A DNA stretch of 64,000 nucleotides, from NCBI RefSeq assembly GCF_027257845.1, contig NZ_JAPVOT010000001.1:248001-312000 (forward strand), in the 5' to 3' direction. Of the stretch, positions 54,382 to 63,930 are shown piece by piece. The translations under genes and the position numbers were made by a program. How positions within the stretch are numbered: the first letter of the stretch is position 1; every line of letters begins with the position of its first letter. The notes beneath the pieces were generated by a model, which worked only from the letters and a program-made list of their open reading frames with translations, did no database searches and was not told where the DNA came from. Source of the DNA: Alteromonas sp. BMJM2 (lineage in GTDB: Bacteria > Pseudomonadota > Gammaproteobacteria > Enterobacterales > Alteromonadaceae).

Positions 54382-55146
54382 GTGAAGGTATGGACAGTAG
54401 CAAATCAAAAAGGTGGGGTAGGTAAGACTACTACCACCGTGAGCCTAGGCGGTTTGCTCGCGCAGCAAGGTAAGCGCGTGCTACTCATTGATACCGACCC
54501 TCACTCATCGTTAAGTTACTATTTTGGCATCGATGCTGAAGCGCTAAGTCATTCGGTTTACGACATTTTTATTAAGTCTGCCAGTTTAACTGCCGATAAC
54601 GTTTTAGATTGCCTGTGCCCAACCAAAATAGATAATCTCTATGTACTACCGGCAACAATGGCACTCGCTACCCTTGATAGAACCATGGGGAGTGAACAGG
54701 GCATGGGCTTAGTGCTTAAAAAAGCGCTAGCAAAAGTCGACAACGAATTTGAGGTGGCCATTATCGACTGCCCTCCTGTGTTGGGTGTGTTGATGGTGAA
54801 TGCACTGGCAGCGTGTGACAAGGTTATCGTGCCGACTCAAACCGAATACCTGGCGTTAAAAGGTTTAGATAGAATGATTCGTACAATGGAAATAATGGGG
54901 CGCTCATTGGGCAAAAGTTTTGACACCTGTATTATTCCAACCATGTTCGATAAAAGAACAAACGCGGCGCTTGAATCGCGTAAGCGCTTAATGAGCGATT
55001 ACGGTGAGCGTGTTTGGGAAGGCGTTATTCCAGTTGATACGCATTTTAGAGATGCAAGCTTGGTGCAATTGCCTATTTCAGCGGCCTACCCAAAAACACG
55101 AGGTGTCGCAGCCTACGGTAAACTGCTTGAAGTGTTAGGGAAATAG
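54382..55146 (+). CDS. parC: ParA-like ATPase ParC (chemotaxis array positioning)
   Basis: In Vibrio, ParC is a polar ParA-like ATPase that recruits chemotaxis arrays. 254 residues with the deviant Walker A KGGVGKTT near residues 10-17, VLLIDTDPHSSLSYYFG, and AIIDCPPVLGVLMVNALAA. Start is GTG at 54382. Its place between cheB and a CheW-like gene (parP) is the same as in Vibrio, which supports this over a plasmid-partition ParA. Confidence 0.88.
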   Translation: MKVWTVANQKGGVGKTTTTVSLGGLLAQQGKRVLLIDTDPHSSLSYYFGIDAEALSHSVYDIFIKSASLTADNVLDCLCPTKIDNLYVLPATMALATLDRTMGSEQGMGLVLKKALAKVDNEFEVAIIDCPPVLGVLMVNALAACDKVIVPTQTEYLALKGLDRMIRTMEIMGRSLGKSFDTCIIPTMFDKRTNAALESRKRLMSDYGERVWEGVIPVDTHFRDASLVQLPISAAYPKTRGVAAYGKLLEVLGK

Positions 55147-55152
55147 AAAGCG

Positions 55153-56052
55153 ATGAGTAAGCAGTCTCCGTTTGCACGTGAAGACGTGATGGAAGCCTAT
55201 TTAGATGGTTTGCTTAAAGAGCCTGTAGAGGTCGATGACGCAACCGCTCGAGCAGCGAAACTGCTCGAGCAAGCTTCTCATCACATTGCTGAGGAACGGT
55301 TAGTAAAAGATACTGTGCCGCTGCCTCAAGATAACGATGTAATCGAAGCTGTTACACTAAAGTCTCAACACGATGCAGTTGAGCATGGTATTACTAAGCA
55401 AAGCGGCTTAGGCGAATGCAGTAGCGTCAAAGATAACCGACAGTTGGCGGAGCACGAAGACGTTGTAAAATCTTTGGTTGAAACACCGAGTGTTATATCG
55501 TCAGATGAATTGAAAATTAGAGACTCTGCGGCTGCTGAGACCAGTGGCGATGAAGAGACAATTTCAGCAAAAACTAAGGTTGCTTTACAAGATAGTCTAG
55601 ACTTTCGTTTTCAGGCGTTATTTTTTGAAGTGGCCGGGTTAACCCTTGCCGTGCCATTAACTACGCTCGGTGGAATACACCAAATAGATAAAATTTCACC
55701 ACTTTTTGGAAAACCTGATTGGTTTATGGGGGTAATGTTGCACAGAGAGTCTAAACTAAGTGTAGTAGACTCTGCAAAGTGGGTAATGCCAGAAAAATAT
55801 ACCGAAGAACTCGCTGAATCTCTTAACTATCGATATTTGATAATGCTAGGAGAAAGCGAATGGGGGTTAGCTAGCGAAAAGCTCGTTAACACCGTTAATT
55901 TAACTAAAGATGATGTCAAATGGCGCGGATCCACGGGTAAACGTCCTTGGTTAGCGGGGATGGTTAAAGAAAAGATGTGTGCATTAATTGACGTTGAAGA
56001 ATTAATATCTATGCTTAACAAAGGCTTAGGCAGCAACGACCAGACGCCATAG
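55153..56052 (+). CDS. parP: ParP-like CheW-domain protein (array-binding)
   Basis: 299 residues: a disordered acidic N-terminal half and a C-terminal CheW-like domain (about 150-290: QALFFEVAGLTLAVPLTTLGGIHQIDKISPLFGKPDWFMGVM...). This architecture and location match Vibrio ParP, which links ParC to CheA and the arrays. Six bases from parC; cheW follows after 16 bases. A generic CheW paralogue is the alternative, but the long N-terminal tail and position favour ParP. Confidence 0.85.
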   Translation: MSKQSPFAREDVMEAYLDGLLKEPVEVDDATARAAKLLEQASHHIAEERLVKDTVPLPQDNDVIEAVTLKSQHDAVEHGITKQSGLGECSSVKDNRQLAEHEDVVKSLVETPSVISSDELKIRDSAAAETSGDEETISAKTKVALQDSLDFRFQALFFEVAGLTLAVPLTTLGGIHQIDKISPLFGKPDWFMGVMLHRESKLSVVDSAKWVMPEKYTEELAESLNYRYLIMLGESEWGLASEKLVNTVNLTKDDVKWRGSTGKRPWLAGMVKEKMCALIDVEELISMLNKGLGSNDQTP

Positions 56053-56068
56053 TACGGGAGCCAGGTTC

Positions 56069-56560
56069 ATGAGCGACGAAAAGATGAAAAATAGCGGCAC
56101 TGACAGCAACGATGAAGTCCTTCAGTGGGTGACATATCGCTTAGGCGATGAGACATACGGTATAAACGTAATGCAGGTACAAGAAGTATTACGTTACACC
56201 GAAATAGCGCCGGTGCCAGGTGCGCCTGACTATGTATTAGGAATAATAAATCTGCGCGGTAACGTTGTTACCGTTATCGATACGAGAGCACGCTTTGGCT
56301 TACCTCCTACCGAAGTTACCGACAATACGCGTATTGTTATCATAGAGTCGGATGAACAAGTAGTAGGCATACTCGTAGATAGTGTTGCTGAAGTGGTGTA
56401 TCTGAAGTCTTCTGAAATTGACAGCGCGCCTAACGTAGGTACTGAAGAAAGTGCTAAGTTTATACAAGGCGTAAGCAATCGCGATGGCGAGCTTCTTATC
56501 TTAGTCGATTTGAACAAGTTGCTAAGCGATGAAGAGTGGGACGAGCTAAGTAGTATTTAG
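56069..56560 (+). CDS. cheW: chemotaxis adaptor CheW
   Basis: Couples receptors to CheA. 163 residues; YRLGDETYGINVMQVQEVLRYTEIAPVPGAPDYVLGIINLRGNVVTVIDTRARFGLP is the core signature. Normal length, clear ATG. Last of the che genes. Confidence 0.95.
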   Translation: MSDEKMKNSGTDSNDEVLQWVTYRLGDETYGINVMQVQEVLRYTEIAPVPGAPDYVLGIINLRGNVVTVIDTRARFGLPPTEVTDNTRIVIIESDEQVVGILVDSVAEVVYLKSSEIDSAPNVGTEESAKFIQGVSNRDGELLILVDLNKLLSDEEWDELSSI

Positions 56561-56600
56561 TGAGTAGGCTTTAGTAAGTACTATGTAGTGAAAGTAGAGT

Positions 56601-56620
56601 TGATGGCACGTGTGCCGTCA
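56601..56620 (+). repeat. inverted repeat after cheW
   Basis: Nine-base arms (TGATGGCAC and GTGCCGTCA, one G-T pair) around two bases, without a T run afterwards. Might slow or terminate transcription or be an operator; function unknown. Confidence 0.45.
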
Positions 56621-56658
56621 GCGCCCTTGTATCCCTGTCTCATTTAGGTGTGTCGCAT

Positions 56659-57093
56659 ATGGACTTGCAGCTTGCTGCTCTGTCACTGGTTGAATGCATA
56701 CTCGCGGTAATTAGTTTTTTACTTATTATCGTCGTTATAGTGCTTTTTACAAAACTTCGCAAAACAACTGAATTGTTAGAAAACCTTACCGTCAGGGTCT
56801 CAACAGAGCTGTCGAACATGGCCGTTCAGGTTAATGATGCTAACAACCAGCAATCTGAAATTCAGGCTAGAAGCGTTGTGATTAGTAAGCATTTACAGCG
56901 TATTGATGAAAAGCAACAAGACGTTGAAAATCAGCTTCGAGAGCTAAAATTTCAAGATCCATCGTTGAAGCTTTATCAGCGGGCTGCGGATTTAGTCAAA
57001 CAAGGCGCGACGATTGAGGAGATCATTGAAACCTGCGATATTCCTCGTGCCGAAGCCGAGATGCTAGTTATGGTGCACAAGTCGGGCAGCTAA
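56659..57093 (+). CDS. DUF2802 membrane-anchored protein
   Basis: 144 residues of unknown function. One N-terminal membrane segment (about 8-28, SLVECILAVISFLLIIVVIVLF) is followed by a long coiled coil (KLRKTTELLENLTVRVSTELSNMAVQVNDANNQQSEIQARS...) and a C-terminal LIKQGATIEEIIETCDIPRAEAEMLV-type helix-turn-helix-like block, typical of the DUF2802 family. It always follows cheW in related polar-flagellum gene orders as far as I recall; a link to array or motor function is inference. I use ATG at 56659 rather than the upstream GTG at 56650. Confidence 0.8.
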   Translation: MDLQLAALSLVECILAVISFLLIIVVIVLFTKLRKTTELLENLTVRVSTELSNMAVQVNDANNQQSEIQARSVVISKHLQRIDEKQQDVENQLRELKFQDPSLKLYQRAADLVKQGATIEEIIETCDIPRAEAEMLVMVHKSGS

Positions 57094-57230
57094 TTCTTTA
57101 TTGCTGCTACCTTTCAGTATTTCTTTTCGTTCGTCTTGATGGTGCGTGACTCGCCAATGTCGCTTATTTAATTTCTAATCTTTCTTACTCTTATCTGGCG
57201 CTCATCCGATTCCTTTCTAACTTTGTGTTT

Positions 57231-57246
57231 AGACGTCTAGACGTAA
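57231..57246 (+). promoter_or_regulatory. tandem met boxes (MetJ operator)
   Basis: Two adjacent eight-base boxes: AGACGTCT (57231-57238), identical to the MetJ half-site consensus, and AGACGTAA (57239-57246). They lie six bases before the metA -35. Binding of MetJ with S-adenosylmethionine here would repress metA and the co-transcribed metH genes. Confidence 0.85.
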
Positions 57247-57251
57247 AGATG

Positions 57252-57279
57252 TTGACATATTCACAGTATTCGCCACAAT
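57252..57279 (+). promoter_or_regulatory. sigma-70 promoter for metA
   Basis: TTGACA (perfect -35, 57252-57257), 16-base spacer, CACAAT (57274-57279). It lies just after the met boxes and about 35 bases before the metA ATG. Confidence 0.6.
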
Positions 57280-57311
57280 ACAGATATCGTTTTTTTCGAC
57301 TGGAGTTATTT

Positions 57312-58250
57312 ATGCCAATCCGTATCCCTGTGCAACTACCTGCCCAGAATGTCTTGTTAGGTGAAAACATATTCACTATGGATATGGATAGAGCGGCGAG
57401 TCAGGAAATTCGTCCTCTTGAAGTGGGTATTCTTAATTTAATGCCCAATAAGATAGAGACAGAAGTGCAGTTGCTGAGATTGCTGTCTAATACGCCATTG
57501 CAAATCAATGTGGACTTTATTCGCATCGATAACCAAGCACCAAAAAATACACCACAGTCTCATATGGATGCCTTTTATCACGAGTTTTCAAGCGTAGCGA
57601 ATAAAAAGTATGACGGGCTGATTGTCACGGGTGCCCCTCTTGCATTACTCGATTATGAAGAGGTGAAGTATTGGGAAAATATGAAAACTATTTTGGAGTG
57701 GGCCCAGCGCCACGTTAACTCAACCCTCTATTTATGCTGGGCTGCTCACGCGGCAATGTATCATTTCTACGGCGTGACGCGGGAGCTTCGAAACGAAAAA
57801 TTTTCAGGCGTTTACCAGCACAATGTCAACGATCCTAACAACGAATTACTGCGTGGATTTGACTCTCCCTTCGCAGCACCACACTCTCGTTACGGTCACA
57901 TAGATACCTCACTCTATAACAGTGTAGAAGGTCTTAATGTGGTGGCTGAATCAGAAGAGGTGGGAGCTTATATTGTCGCATCAGAAGACAAACGGATGGT
58001 GTTTGTTACCGGACACCCCGAGTACGACCCCGACACGCTAAAAGACGAATATCTGCGTGACGTGCAAGCTGGTCAACACCCAGCGGTGCCGAACAATTAT
58101 TTCACTGACAATGATCCAACTAAACCGCCTTTAGTTCAATGGCGCTCCCATGGAAGTCTATTGTTTACAAATTGGCTTAACTATTACGTTTATCAAACAA
58201 CGCCGTACGATTTAAGTCAGTTAGCTGAAAAACCACAGCCAAAGAGGTAA
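57312..58250 (+). CDS. metA: homoserine O-succinyltransferase MetA
   Basis: First committed step of methionine synthesis: homoserine is acylated at the expense of succinyl-CoA (or acetyl-CoA; acyl specificity cannot be read safely). 312 residues. The nucleophile C142 in LYLCWAAHAAMYHFYG is at the same residue number as in E. coli MetA; HPEYDPDTL near 235 carries the catalytic His. I use ATG at 57312 (GGAG six bases upstream, MPIRIPVQLPAQNVL...); a longer reading frame from 57225 would run through the met boxes and promoter. Confidence 0.95.
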   Translation: MPIRIPVQLPAQNVLLGENIFTMDMDRAASQEIRPLEVGILNLMPNKIETEVQLLRLLSNTPLQINVDFIRIDNQAPKNTPQSHMDAFYHEFSSVANKKYDGLIVTGAPLALLDYEEVKYWENMKTILEWAQRHVNSTLYLCWAAHAAMYHFYGVTRELRNEKFSGVYQHNVNDPNNELLRGFDSPFAAPHSRYGHIDTSLYNSVEGLNVVAESEEVGAYIVASEDKRMVFVTGHPEYDPDTLKDEYLRDVQAGQHPAVPNNYFTDNDPTKPPLVQWRSHGSLLFTNWLNYYVYQTTPYDLSQLAEKPQPKR

Positions 58251-58253
58251 CGC

Positions 58254-59321
58254 GTGAGTAACGATTTAGATTCGAAAGCACGAGCTAGTTTAGCCAGTGC
58301 CGCAAAAGAAAGAATTTTAATTCTTGATGGCGCCATGGGCACCATGATTCAACGCCATAAGCTAGAAGAAGATGACTATCGCGGTGACCAATTTGCCGAT
58401 TGGCATTGCGATGTTCAGGGGAACAACGACCTTCTTGTATTAACTCAGCCCGATCTTATCTACCAAATCCATTGCGATTACTTGGAGGCAGGTGCTGACA
58501 TAATCGAGACAAATACGTTTAATGCTACCACCATCGCCATGGCCGACTACGACATGGAAGCCATATCTCGTGATATTAACGTGGCAGCTGCAAAACTGGC
58601 TAAAAAAGCTGCGCAACAATACAGTCTAAAAACACCGGACAAGCCACGTTACGTTGCCGGCGTGCTTGGGCCTACCAACCGCACCGCTTCAATATCCCCA
58701 GATGTAAATGACCCGGGCAAACGAAACGTCACCTTTGACGAATTAGTTAACGCGTACAGCGAGTCTACCGAAGCACTGATTGAAGGTGGTGCTGACCTCA
58801 TTATGCTTGAAACCATTTTCGATACGCTAAATGCCAAAGCGGCGGCCTTTGCTGTAGAGCAAACCTTTGAAAAAATGGGTAAAATCTTGCCTGTTATGGT
58901 ATCGGGGACCATCACCGATGCATCGGGACGCACACTTTCAGGTCAAACTGCCGAAGCGTTTTATTACTCTATGCGTCATATTAACCCGTTTTCGTTTGGG
59001 CTAAATTGCGCACTAGGCCCTGATCTTTTGCGTCAGTATGTGGATGAAGTTGCCACTATCTCTGAGTGTTTAATTTCCGCACACCCCAATGCCGGGCTAC
59101 CTAATGAGTTTGGTGAATACGATATGGAAGGGCCAGAAATGGCTGAACATATCAAAGAGTGGGCGGAATCTGGCTTAGTCAATATAGTGGGAGGCTGCTG
59201 CGGAAGTACCCCAGAGCATATTAGTGATATAGCTAATGCCGTTGCTGGCATTAAGCCTCGTCAACTACCAGCATTTGAACCTAAAATGCGTCTGTCAGGC
59301 CTAGAGCCATTTGTACACTAG
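58254..59321 (+). CDS. metH: methionine synthase, homocysteine-binding half (split MetH)
   Basis: Cobalamin-dependent methionine synthase, N-terminal homocysteine domain only. 355 residues; [22 protein letters not shown] at the start and zinc-ligand cysteines C252, C315 and C316 (GLNCALG and GGCCGS) are present, so the zinc site is complete. GTG start three bases after metA with AGAGG upstream. The frame ends at TAG (59319-59321) just after [10 protein letters not shown]; in E. coli MetH the chain continues here (RLSGLEP...) into the pterin domain. The second half follows in the same frame, four codons on. Confidence 0.94.
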   Translation: MSNDLDSKARASLASAAKERILILDGAMGTMIQRHKLEEDDYRGDQFADWHCDVQGNNDLLVLTQPDLIYQIHCDYLEAGADIIETNTFNATTIAMADYDMEAISRDINVAAAKLAKKAAQQYSLKTPDKPRYVAGVLGPTNRTASISPDVNDPGKRNVTFDELVNAYSESTEALIEGGADLIMLETIFDTLNAKAAAFAVEQTFEKMGKILPVMVSGTITDASGRTLSGQTAEAFYYSMRHINPFSFGLNCALGPDLLRQYVDEVATISECLISAHPNAGLPNEFGEYDMEGPEMAEHIKEWAESGLVNIVGGCCGSTPEHISDIANAVAGIKPRQLPAFEPKMRLSGLEPFVH

Positions 59322-59330
59322 GAGGGCAAT

Positions 59331-61955
59331 GTGAGCGCAGATTTTTCTACATTTATTAATATTGGTGAACGAACCAATGTAACCGGATCAGCACGTTTCA
59401 AACGACTCATATTGGAAGGTGACTACGAAGCGGCGCTCGACGTTGCTCGTCAGCAAGTTGAGAACGGTGCGCAAATCATCGATATCAACATGGATGAGGC
59501 GATGCTCGATTCACAGCAGGCAATGGTGACGTTTCTAAACCTTATTGCGTCTGAGCCGGACATTAGCCGCGTACCTATCATGATTGACTCTTCGAAATGG
59601 GACGTCATCGAAGCTGGGCTTAAATGCGTACAGGGCAAAGCCATTGTTAACTCCATAAGCCTTAAAGAGGGTGAGGCGCTTTTCATTGCGCAAGCGAAAA
59701 AAATCAAACGATATGGCGCCGCTACGGTTGTTATGGCGTTTGATGAAAAAGGCCAAGCAGACACCCAAAAGCGCAAAGTTGAAATCTGTCAACGAAGCTA
59801 CAAAGTACTCACTGAGCAAGTTGGATTTCCTCCCGAAGATATTATTTTTGACCCGAACATTTTTGCTGTCGCAACCGGCATTGAAGAGCATGATAACTAC
59901 GCGGTTGACTTTATAGAGGCAACACGGGTTATCCGCAAAACGTGCCCCTATGCGCACATTTCCGGTGGCCTTTCGAATATTTCATTTTCGTTTCGTGGCA
60001 ATAACCCGGTTCGCGAAGCTATGCATTCGGTTTTTCTTTTCCACGCTATTCGAGCGGGTATGGACATGGCCATCGTTAATGCCGGTCAGCTTGAGGTGTA
60101 CGATGAAATTCCCAAGGCGCTTCGTGAGGCGGTAGAAGACGTCATATTAAACAGGCGCAGCGATGGTACTGAGCGGCTACTCGATATCGCGCCACAATTC
60201 CAAGGCGATGGTAAGGCTGCGGCTAAAGAAGACCTTACTTGGCGAGAGCAAAGTGTAAGTAAACGCTTAGAGCATGCTCTGATAAAAGGGATTACCGATT
60301 ATATCATTGATGATACCGAAGAGGCGCGTTTAGAGGCTGAGCGTCCGCTACATGTTATTGAAGGTCCATTGATGGATGGGATGAATGTGGTCGGGGATTT
60401 ATTCGGCGAGGGTAAGATGTTTTTACCTCAGGTGGTCAAATCTGCCCGAGTAATGAAAAAAGCGGTCGCTCATCTACAGCCATACATAGAAGCTGAAAAG
60501 TCTGACGATAATAAGAGCAATGGTAAGATACTGCTGGCCACCGTTAAAGGTGATGTACACGATATCGGTAAAAATATTGTTGGCGTAGTGCTTCAGTGTA
60601 ATAACTTTGAAGTTATTGATATGGGGGTGATGGTGCCCGCGGCAAACATTCTACAAAAAGCGAAAGAAGAAAATGTAGATATGATTGGTCTTTCTGGTCT
60701 CATTACGCCGTCGCTAGATGAAATGGTGTACGTGGCTAAAGAAATGGAGCGCCAAGGTTTCGATATGCCACTGCTTATTGGTGGTGCAACAACATCGAAA
60801 GCCCATACCGCCGTTAAGATAGAGCAAAACTATCATTCAGCTGTGGCCTATGTACCTAATGCTAGCCGCGCAGTAGGTGTGTGTCAGAAATTGCTGAACA
60901 AAGGTTCGCGGGATATATACGCAAAAGAATTAGCCAAAGAATATGATACGGTACGAGAGCAGCATGCTCGTAAAAAGCCCCGCAGTAAGCCCGTTACACT
61001 TGAGGCTGCGCGAGCTAATGGCTGCAAAGTCAATTTTGATGTGCCTCCTGTTAAGCCAGCGCAGCTCGGTGTCACGCCTATCACCGCAGATTTGGCTACA
61101 TTACGGGATTATATTGACTGGACGCCTTTCTTTTTAACGTGGTCATTAGCAGGGAAATATCCACGAATTCTTAATGATGACGTGGTTGGTGAAGAAGCAA
61201 CGTCATTGTTTGCTGATGCCAACGCCATGTTAGATAAAATTATTGCTGATAGCTCACTTGAAGCAAAAGGCGTGATAGGGTTATTTCCGGCAAATAGGGT
61301 GGGTGACGATATCGAAATCTATTCTGATGAGAGCCGCACTTCGGTAAAAGGAGTTGCACATCATCTGCGTCAGCAAACCCAAAAAGATAAATTTGCCAAC
61401 TACTGCCTTGCCGATTTTGTGGCTGAAAAGCAAAGCGGTATTGCAGATTATATCGGCGCGTTTGCCGTCACTGGGGGCATAGGTGAGGACACCCTTGCCA
61501 ATGCATATATTAAGGCCGGTGATGACTACAATGGCATTATGGTAAAAGCCGTTGCCGATCGCTTAGCTGAAGCGTTTGCTGAATACCTTCACCAGCAGGT
61601 ACGACTAACATATTGGGGTTATGCCCCTCATGAAACCTTAAGCAATGAAGAACTCATTAGGGAGAAGTACCAAGGTATTCGACCTGCGCCAGGTTATGCG
61701 GCGTGTCCGGAGCATACTGAGAAACAGCTCATTTGGGATTTGTTATCTGCAAAGGAGCACACCGGCATGACGCTTACTGAAAGTTATGCAATGTGGCCTG
61801 GCGCGTCTGTATCGGGATGGTACTTTGCTCACCCAGAGGCAAAATATTTTGCGGTGGCTAAAATTCAACCTGACCAAGTTGAGGATTACGCCAAGCGCAA
61901 AAACTGGACACTTGAAGAAGCCGAGAAATGGCTTGGGCCTAATCTGAGTGATTAG
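59331..61955 (+). CDS. metH: methionine synthase, folate/cobalamin/activation half (split MetH)
   Basis: C-terminal part of MetH, 874 residues: pterin-binding domain from the start ([19 protein letters not shown]), cap and cobalamin domains with [10 protein letters not shown] (D408-x-H410-x-x-G413, H410 is the cobalt ligand), and the activation domain (about 560-874) with its SAM-binding [18 protein letters not shown] start at 59331 with AGGAGG five bases upstream. It is in frame with the first half, so a single UAG (59319) divides the protein. Together the two halves contain all domains of E. coli MetH. Confidence 0.94.
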   Translation: MSADFSTFINIGERTNVTGSARFKRLILEGDYEAALDVARQQVENGAQIIDINMDEAMLDSQQAMVTFLNLIASEPDISRVPIMIDSSKWDVIEAGLKCVQGKAIVNSISLKEGEALFIAQAKKIKRYGAATVVMAFDEKGQADTQKRKVEICQRSYKVLTEQVGFPPEDIIFDPNIFAVATGIEEHDNYAVDFIEATRVIRKTCPYAHISGGLSNISFSFRGNNPVREAMHSVFLFHAIRAGMDMAIVNAGQLEVYDEIPKALREAVEDVILNRRSDGTERLLDIAPQFQGDGKAAAKEDLTWREQSVSKRLEHALIKGITDYIIDDTEEARLEAERPLHVIEGPLMDGMNVVGDLFGEGKMFLPQVVKSARVMKKAVAHLQPYIEAEKSDDNKSNGKILLATVKGDVHDIGKNIVGVVLQCNNFEVIDMGVMVPAANILQKAKEENVDMIGLSGLITPSLDEMVYVAKEMERQGFDMPLLIGGATTSKAHTAVKIEQNYHSAVAYVPNASRAVGVCQKLLNKGSRDIYAKELAKEYDTVREQHARKKPRSKPVTLEAARANGCKVNFDVPPVKPAQLGVTPITADLATLRDYIDWTPFFLTWSLAGKYPRILNDDVVGEEATSLFADANAMLDKIIADSSLEAKGVIGLFPANRVGDDIEIYSDESRTSVKGVAHHLRQQTQKDKFANYCLADFVAEKQSGIADYIGAFAVTGGIGEDTLANAYIKAGDDYNGIMVKAVADRLAEAFAEYLHQQVRLTYWGYAPHETLSNEELIREKYQGIRPAPGYAACPEHTEKQLIWDLLSAKEHTGMTLTESYAMWPGASVSGWYFAHPEAKYFAVAKIQPDQVEDYAKRKNWTLEEAEKWLGPNLSD

Positions 61956-62006
61956 GTCAATCTGTCCCTTGGCGAAATTATCTGTAAGATGGAAGTTATA
62001 ACAGTA

Positions 62007-62591
62007 ATGGAAAAACCATTTAGCCAAGCCTGTGAGAATAACAAACGCCCAATTTTAGATATTCTAAAAAGGGCGTTCGCTGATACTCAACAGGTGCTTG
62101 AAATTGGCAGCGGAACCGGGCAGCACGCATCCTACCTTGCTGCTCATTTGCCTCATTTGATGTGGCATACGAGCGATCAATACGAGTACCACGACGGAAT
62201 AAACGCTTGGGTAAGTGAGTCTTCACTATCCAATCTTATTCAGCCAGTCGAACTCAAGGTGGGTGTAGATCCGTTTCCTGCTTTGCCCTTTGATGGAATA
62301 TTTTCCGCCAATACTGCCCATATTATGCAAAAGCATGAGGCGAAACTGCTCATGGAATTAGTATCTCAGAAATTACCTAAAGGCGGTACATTTTGCCAGT
62401 ATGGTCCGTTCACACAATCAGGGGTTTTCTCATCTCAAAGTAATGCTGAATTTCACCAATCGTTAGTCGAGCGGGGATATGGCGGTTATAGAGATGTTGA
62501 TGAACTCAAAGCATGGGCGAAACGACTCACATTGAAAGAAATGATAACGATGCCTGCTAACAATCTTATGTTAGTGTGGACGAAAGAGTAA
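62007..62591 (+). CDS. DUF938 SAM-dependent methyltransferase-like protein
   Basis: 194 residues. LEIGSGTGQHASYLAAHLPHLMWHTSDQ is the SAM loop of a class I methyltransferase, and YGPFTQSGVFSSQSNAEFHQSL is the DUF938 signature. The family has no established substrate. I use ATG at 62007 (MEKPFSQACENNKRPILD, the usual start of the family); ATG at 61989 would add six residues. 51 bases after metH; probably read with it, though no clear terminator separates them. Confidence 0.85.
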   Translation: MEKPFSQACENNKRPILDILKRAFADTQQVLEIGSGTGQHASYLAAHLPHLMWHTSDQYEYHDGINAWVSESSLSNLIQPVELKVGVDPFPALPFDGIFSANTAHIMQKHEAKLLMELVSQKLPKGGTFCQYGPFTQSGVFSSQSNAEFHQSLVERGYGGYRDVDELKAWAKRLTLKEMITMPANNLMLVWTKE

Positions 62592-62669
62592 TAAAAAGCG
62601 GTGTGGAACTTCTGTGTTGCAACCGTCTTTGCTTAAAACCAATTTTCTAAAAAACTATCAAGGAATACT

Positions 62670-62954
62670 ATGTCATTTTCAGTTAACCACTACTTCGACA
62701 ACAAAGTCACCTCAATCGCATTTGATTCAGCAAATGGCCCCTGTACATCGGGTGTGATGTCTGTAGGTGAGTATACTTTCGATACTTCAAAGAAAGAGCT
62801 AATGAAAGTTGTTGAAGGTGAGCTTACCGTAAAATTACCTGGTAGCGATGAGTGGCAATCGTTTCCTACTGGCACTGAATTCAACGTAGATGCCAACGTA
62901 TCATTTGACGTAAAAGTATCATCGCCGACGGCTTATCTTTGCTTTTACAGCTAG
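62670..62954 (+). CDS. ppnP: pyrimidine/purine nucleoside phosphorylase PpnP
   Basis: 94-residue cupin-fold protein of the YaiE/PpnP family that phosphorolyses several nucleosides. Family blocks GVMSVGEYTFDTSKKELMKVVEGELTVKLPGSDEW and FPTGTEFNVDANVSFDVKV are intact. AAGGAA ribosome site before ATG. A strong terminator follows. Confidence 0.93.
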   Translation: MSFSVNHYFDNKVTSIAFDSANGPCTSGVMSVGEYTFDTSKKELMKVVEGELTVKLPGSDEWQSFPTGTEFNVDANVSFDVKVSSPTAYLCFYS

Positions 62955-63010
62955 TTAGTCAATACCTATAAGGCCAAGGCGCCTTGATTCTCAACAGCGC
63001 CTTCGCTTCA

Positions 63011-63046
63011 ACAGCCCGCATTTATTGCTGCGGGCTGTTTGTTTTT
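63011..63046 (+). terminator. bidirectional terminator between ppnP and metR-like gene
   Basis: A perfect ten-base-pair stem (ACAGCCCGCA with TGCGGGCTGT, loop of eight) followed by TTTGTTTTT. The convergent regulator gene's last codons lie inside the stem. Confidence 0.9.
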
Positions 63047-63930
63047 AATCCTTGCGCCATTGCCATCTCTACAAAACTATCAATAAAACCCAGCGTGTCA
63101 GTACGCTTTCTATGCCCCACGAACAGGGTTTTTGTTAGCCCTTCTTGGCCAAGGGGACGACAGCACAGCAATTCACTTTCTTTCGACTCATCTATAAGCC
63201 ATTTAGGCAGCGCAGTTACCCCTCTTCCTGCTGCTACCATTTGCAGAATAATCTCAGTGGTCTCTATAGTTTTGTGGCTTTTAACTGATGCATTGGCCGG
63301 TGTTAAAAATTGAGAGAATATGTCCAATCTACTGTTTTCTACTGGGTAAGAAATGAGCGTCTCTTGAGCGAGATCCCGAGGCGCTATAAATGCCTTCGAC
63401 GCTAAGTCGTGTGTACTGTGCATAACGAGAACCTGTTCGTAGCTAAACACAGGTGTGTAAGTAATCGCGTCTAAGTGCAGGGGATCGGGAGTAATGAGTA
63501 CATCAATGTCATAACCATGCAGCGCTTGTAGGCCACCAAAAGAAAAGGCACGTCGTACGTCTACGTCTACATCAGGAAAGCGTTTTAGAAAGGGAGCGAC
63601 TATTTTCAATAGCCATTCAAAGCAGGGGTAACATTCCATTCCAATGCGCAGTGTGCCTTGCTTGCCCTCGGCAAATCGACGAAGTTGCGCTTCTGTATGT
63701 TCAAACTGAGGTAATATACGCTGTGCAAGGCCAAGTAAACTTTCACCTGCCTGAGTTAAAAACAAACGCCTGCCTTTTTTTTGCCACAGCGGAACATCAA
63801 ATTCGTGTTCAAGCTTTTTCATAGCATGACTTAAAGCCGACTGGGTTAAGTACAAGGATTTCGCGGCTTGTGTCATCGTGCCATGCTGGTGTATTGCGTG
63901 GACAATACGCAGGTGTTGTCTATCAATCAT
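63022..63930 (-). CDS. metR: LysR-family regulator, MetR-like
   Basis: 302 residues. N-terminal winged helix with MTQAAKSLYLTQSALSHAMKKLEHE, and an effector domain whose MECYPCFEWLLKIVAPF, YPVENSRLDIF and QMVAAGRGVTALPKWL follow MetR of E. coli closely (MetR binds homocysteine and activates metE/metA/metH). Proximity to metA and metH fits. No recognisable MetR site was seen upstream. It converges on ppnP, and its stop is inside the terminator stem. Its own promoter lies to the right; only about 70 bases are visible. Confidence 0.85.
   Translation of the reverse strand: MIDRQHLRIVHAIHQHGTMTQAAKSLYLTQSALSHAMKKLEHEFDVPLWQKKGRRLFLTQAGESLLGLAQRILPQFEHTEAQLRRFAEGKQGTLRIGMECYPCFEWLLKIVAPFLKRFPDVDVDVRRAFSFGGLQALHGYDIDVLITPDPLHLDAITYTPVFSYEQVLVMHSTHDLASKAFIAPRDLAQETLISYPVENSRLDIFSQFLTPANASVKSHKTIETTEIILQMVAAGRGVTALPKWLIDESKESELLCCRPLGQEGLTKTLFVGHRKRTDTLGFIDSFVEMAMAQGLKTNSPQQ

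Noticed and set aside
57225..57311. 29-codon N-terminal extension of metA
   Set aside because: It would overlap the met boxes and the -35/-10 region; ATG at 57312 has a good ribosome site and the MetA family start.
59319..59330. metH split as a sequencing error or pseudogene
   Set aside because: A properly spaced AGGAGG and GTG start directly follow the stop, and every key residue is retained in both halves.
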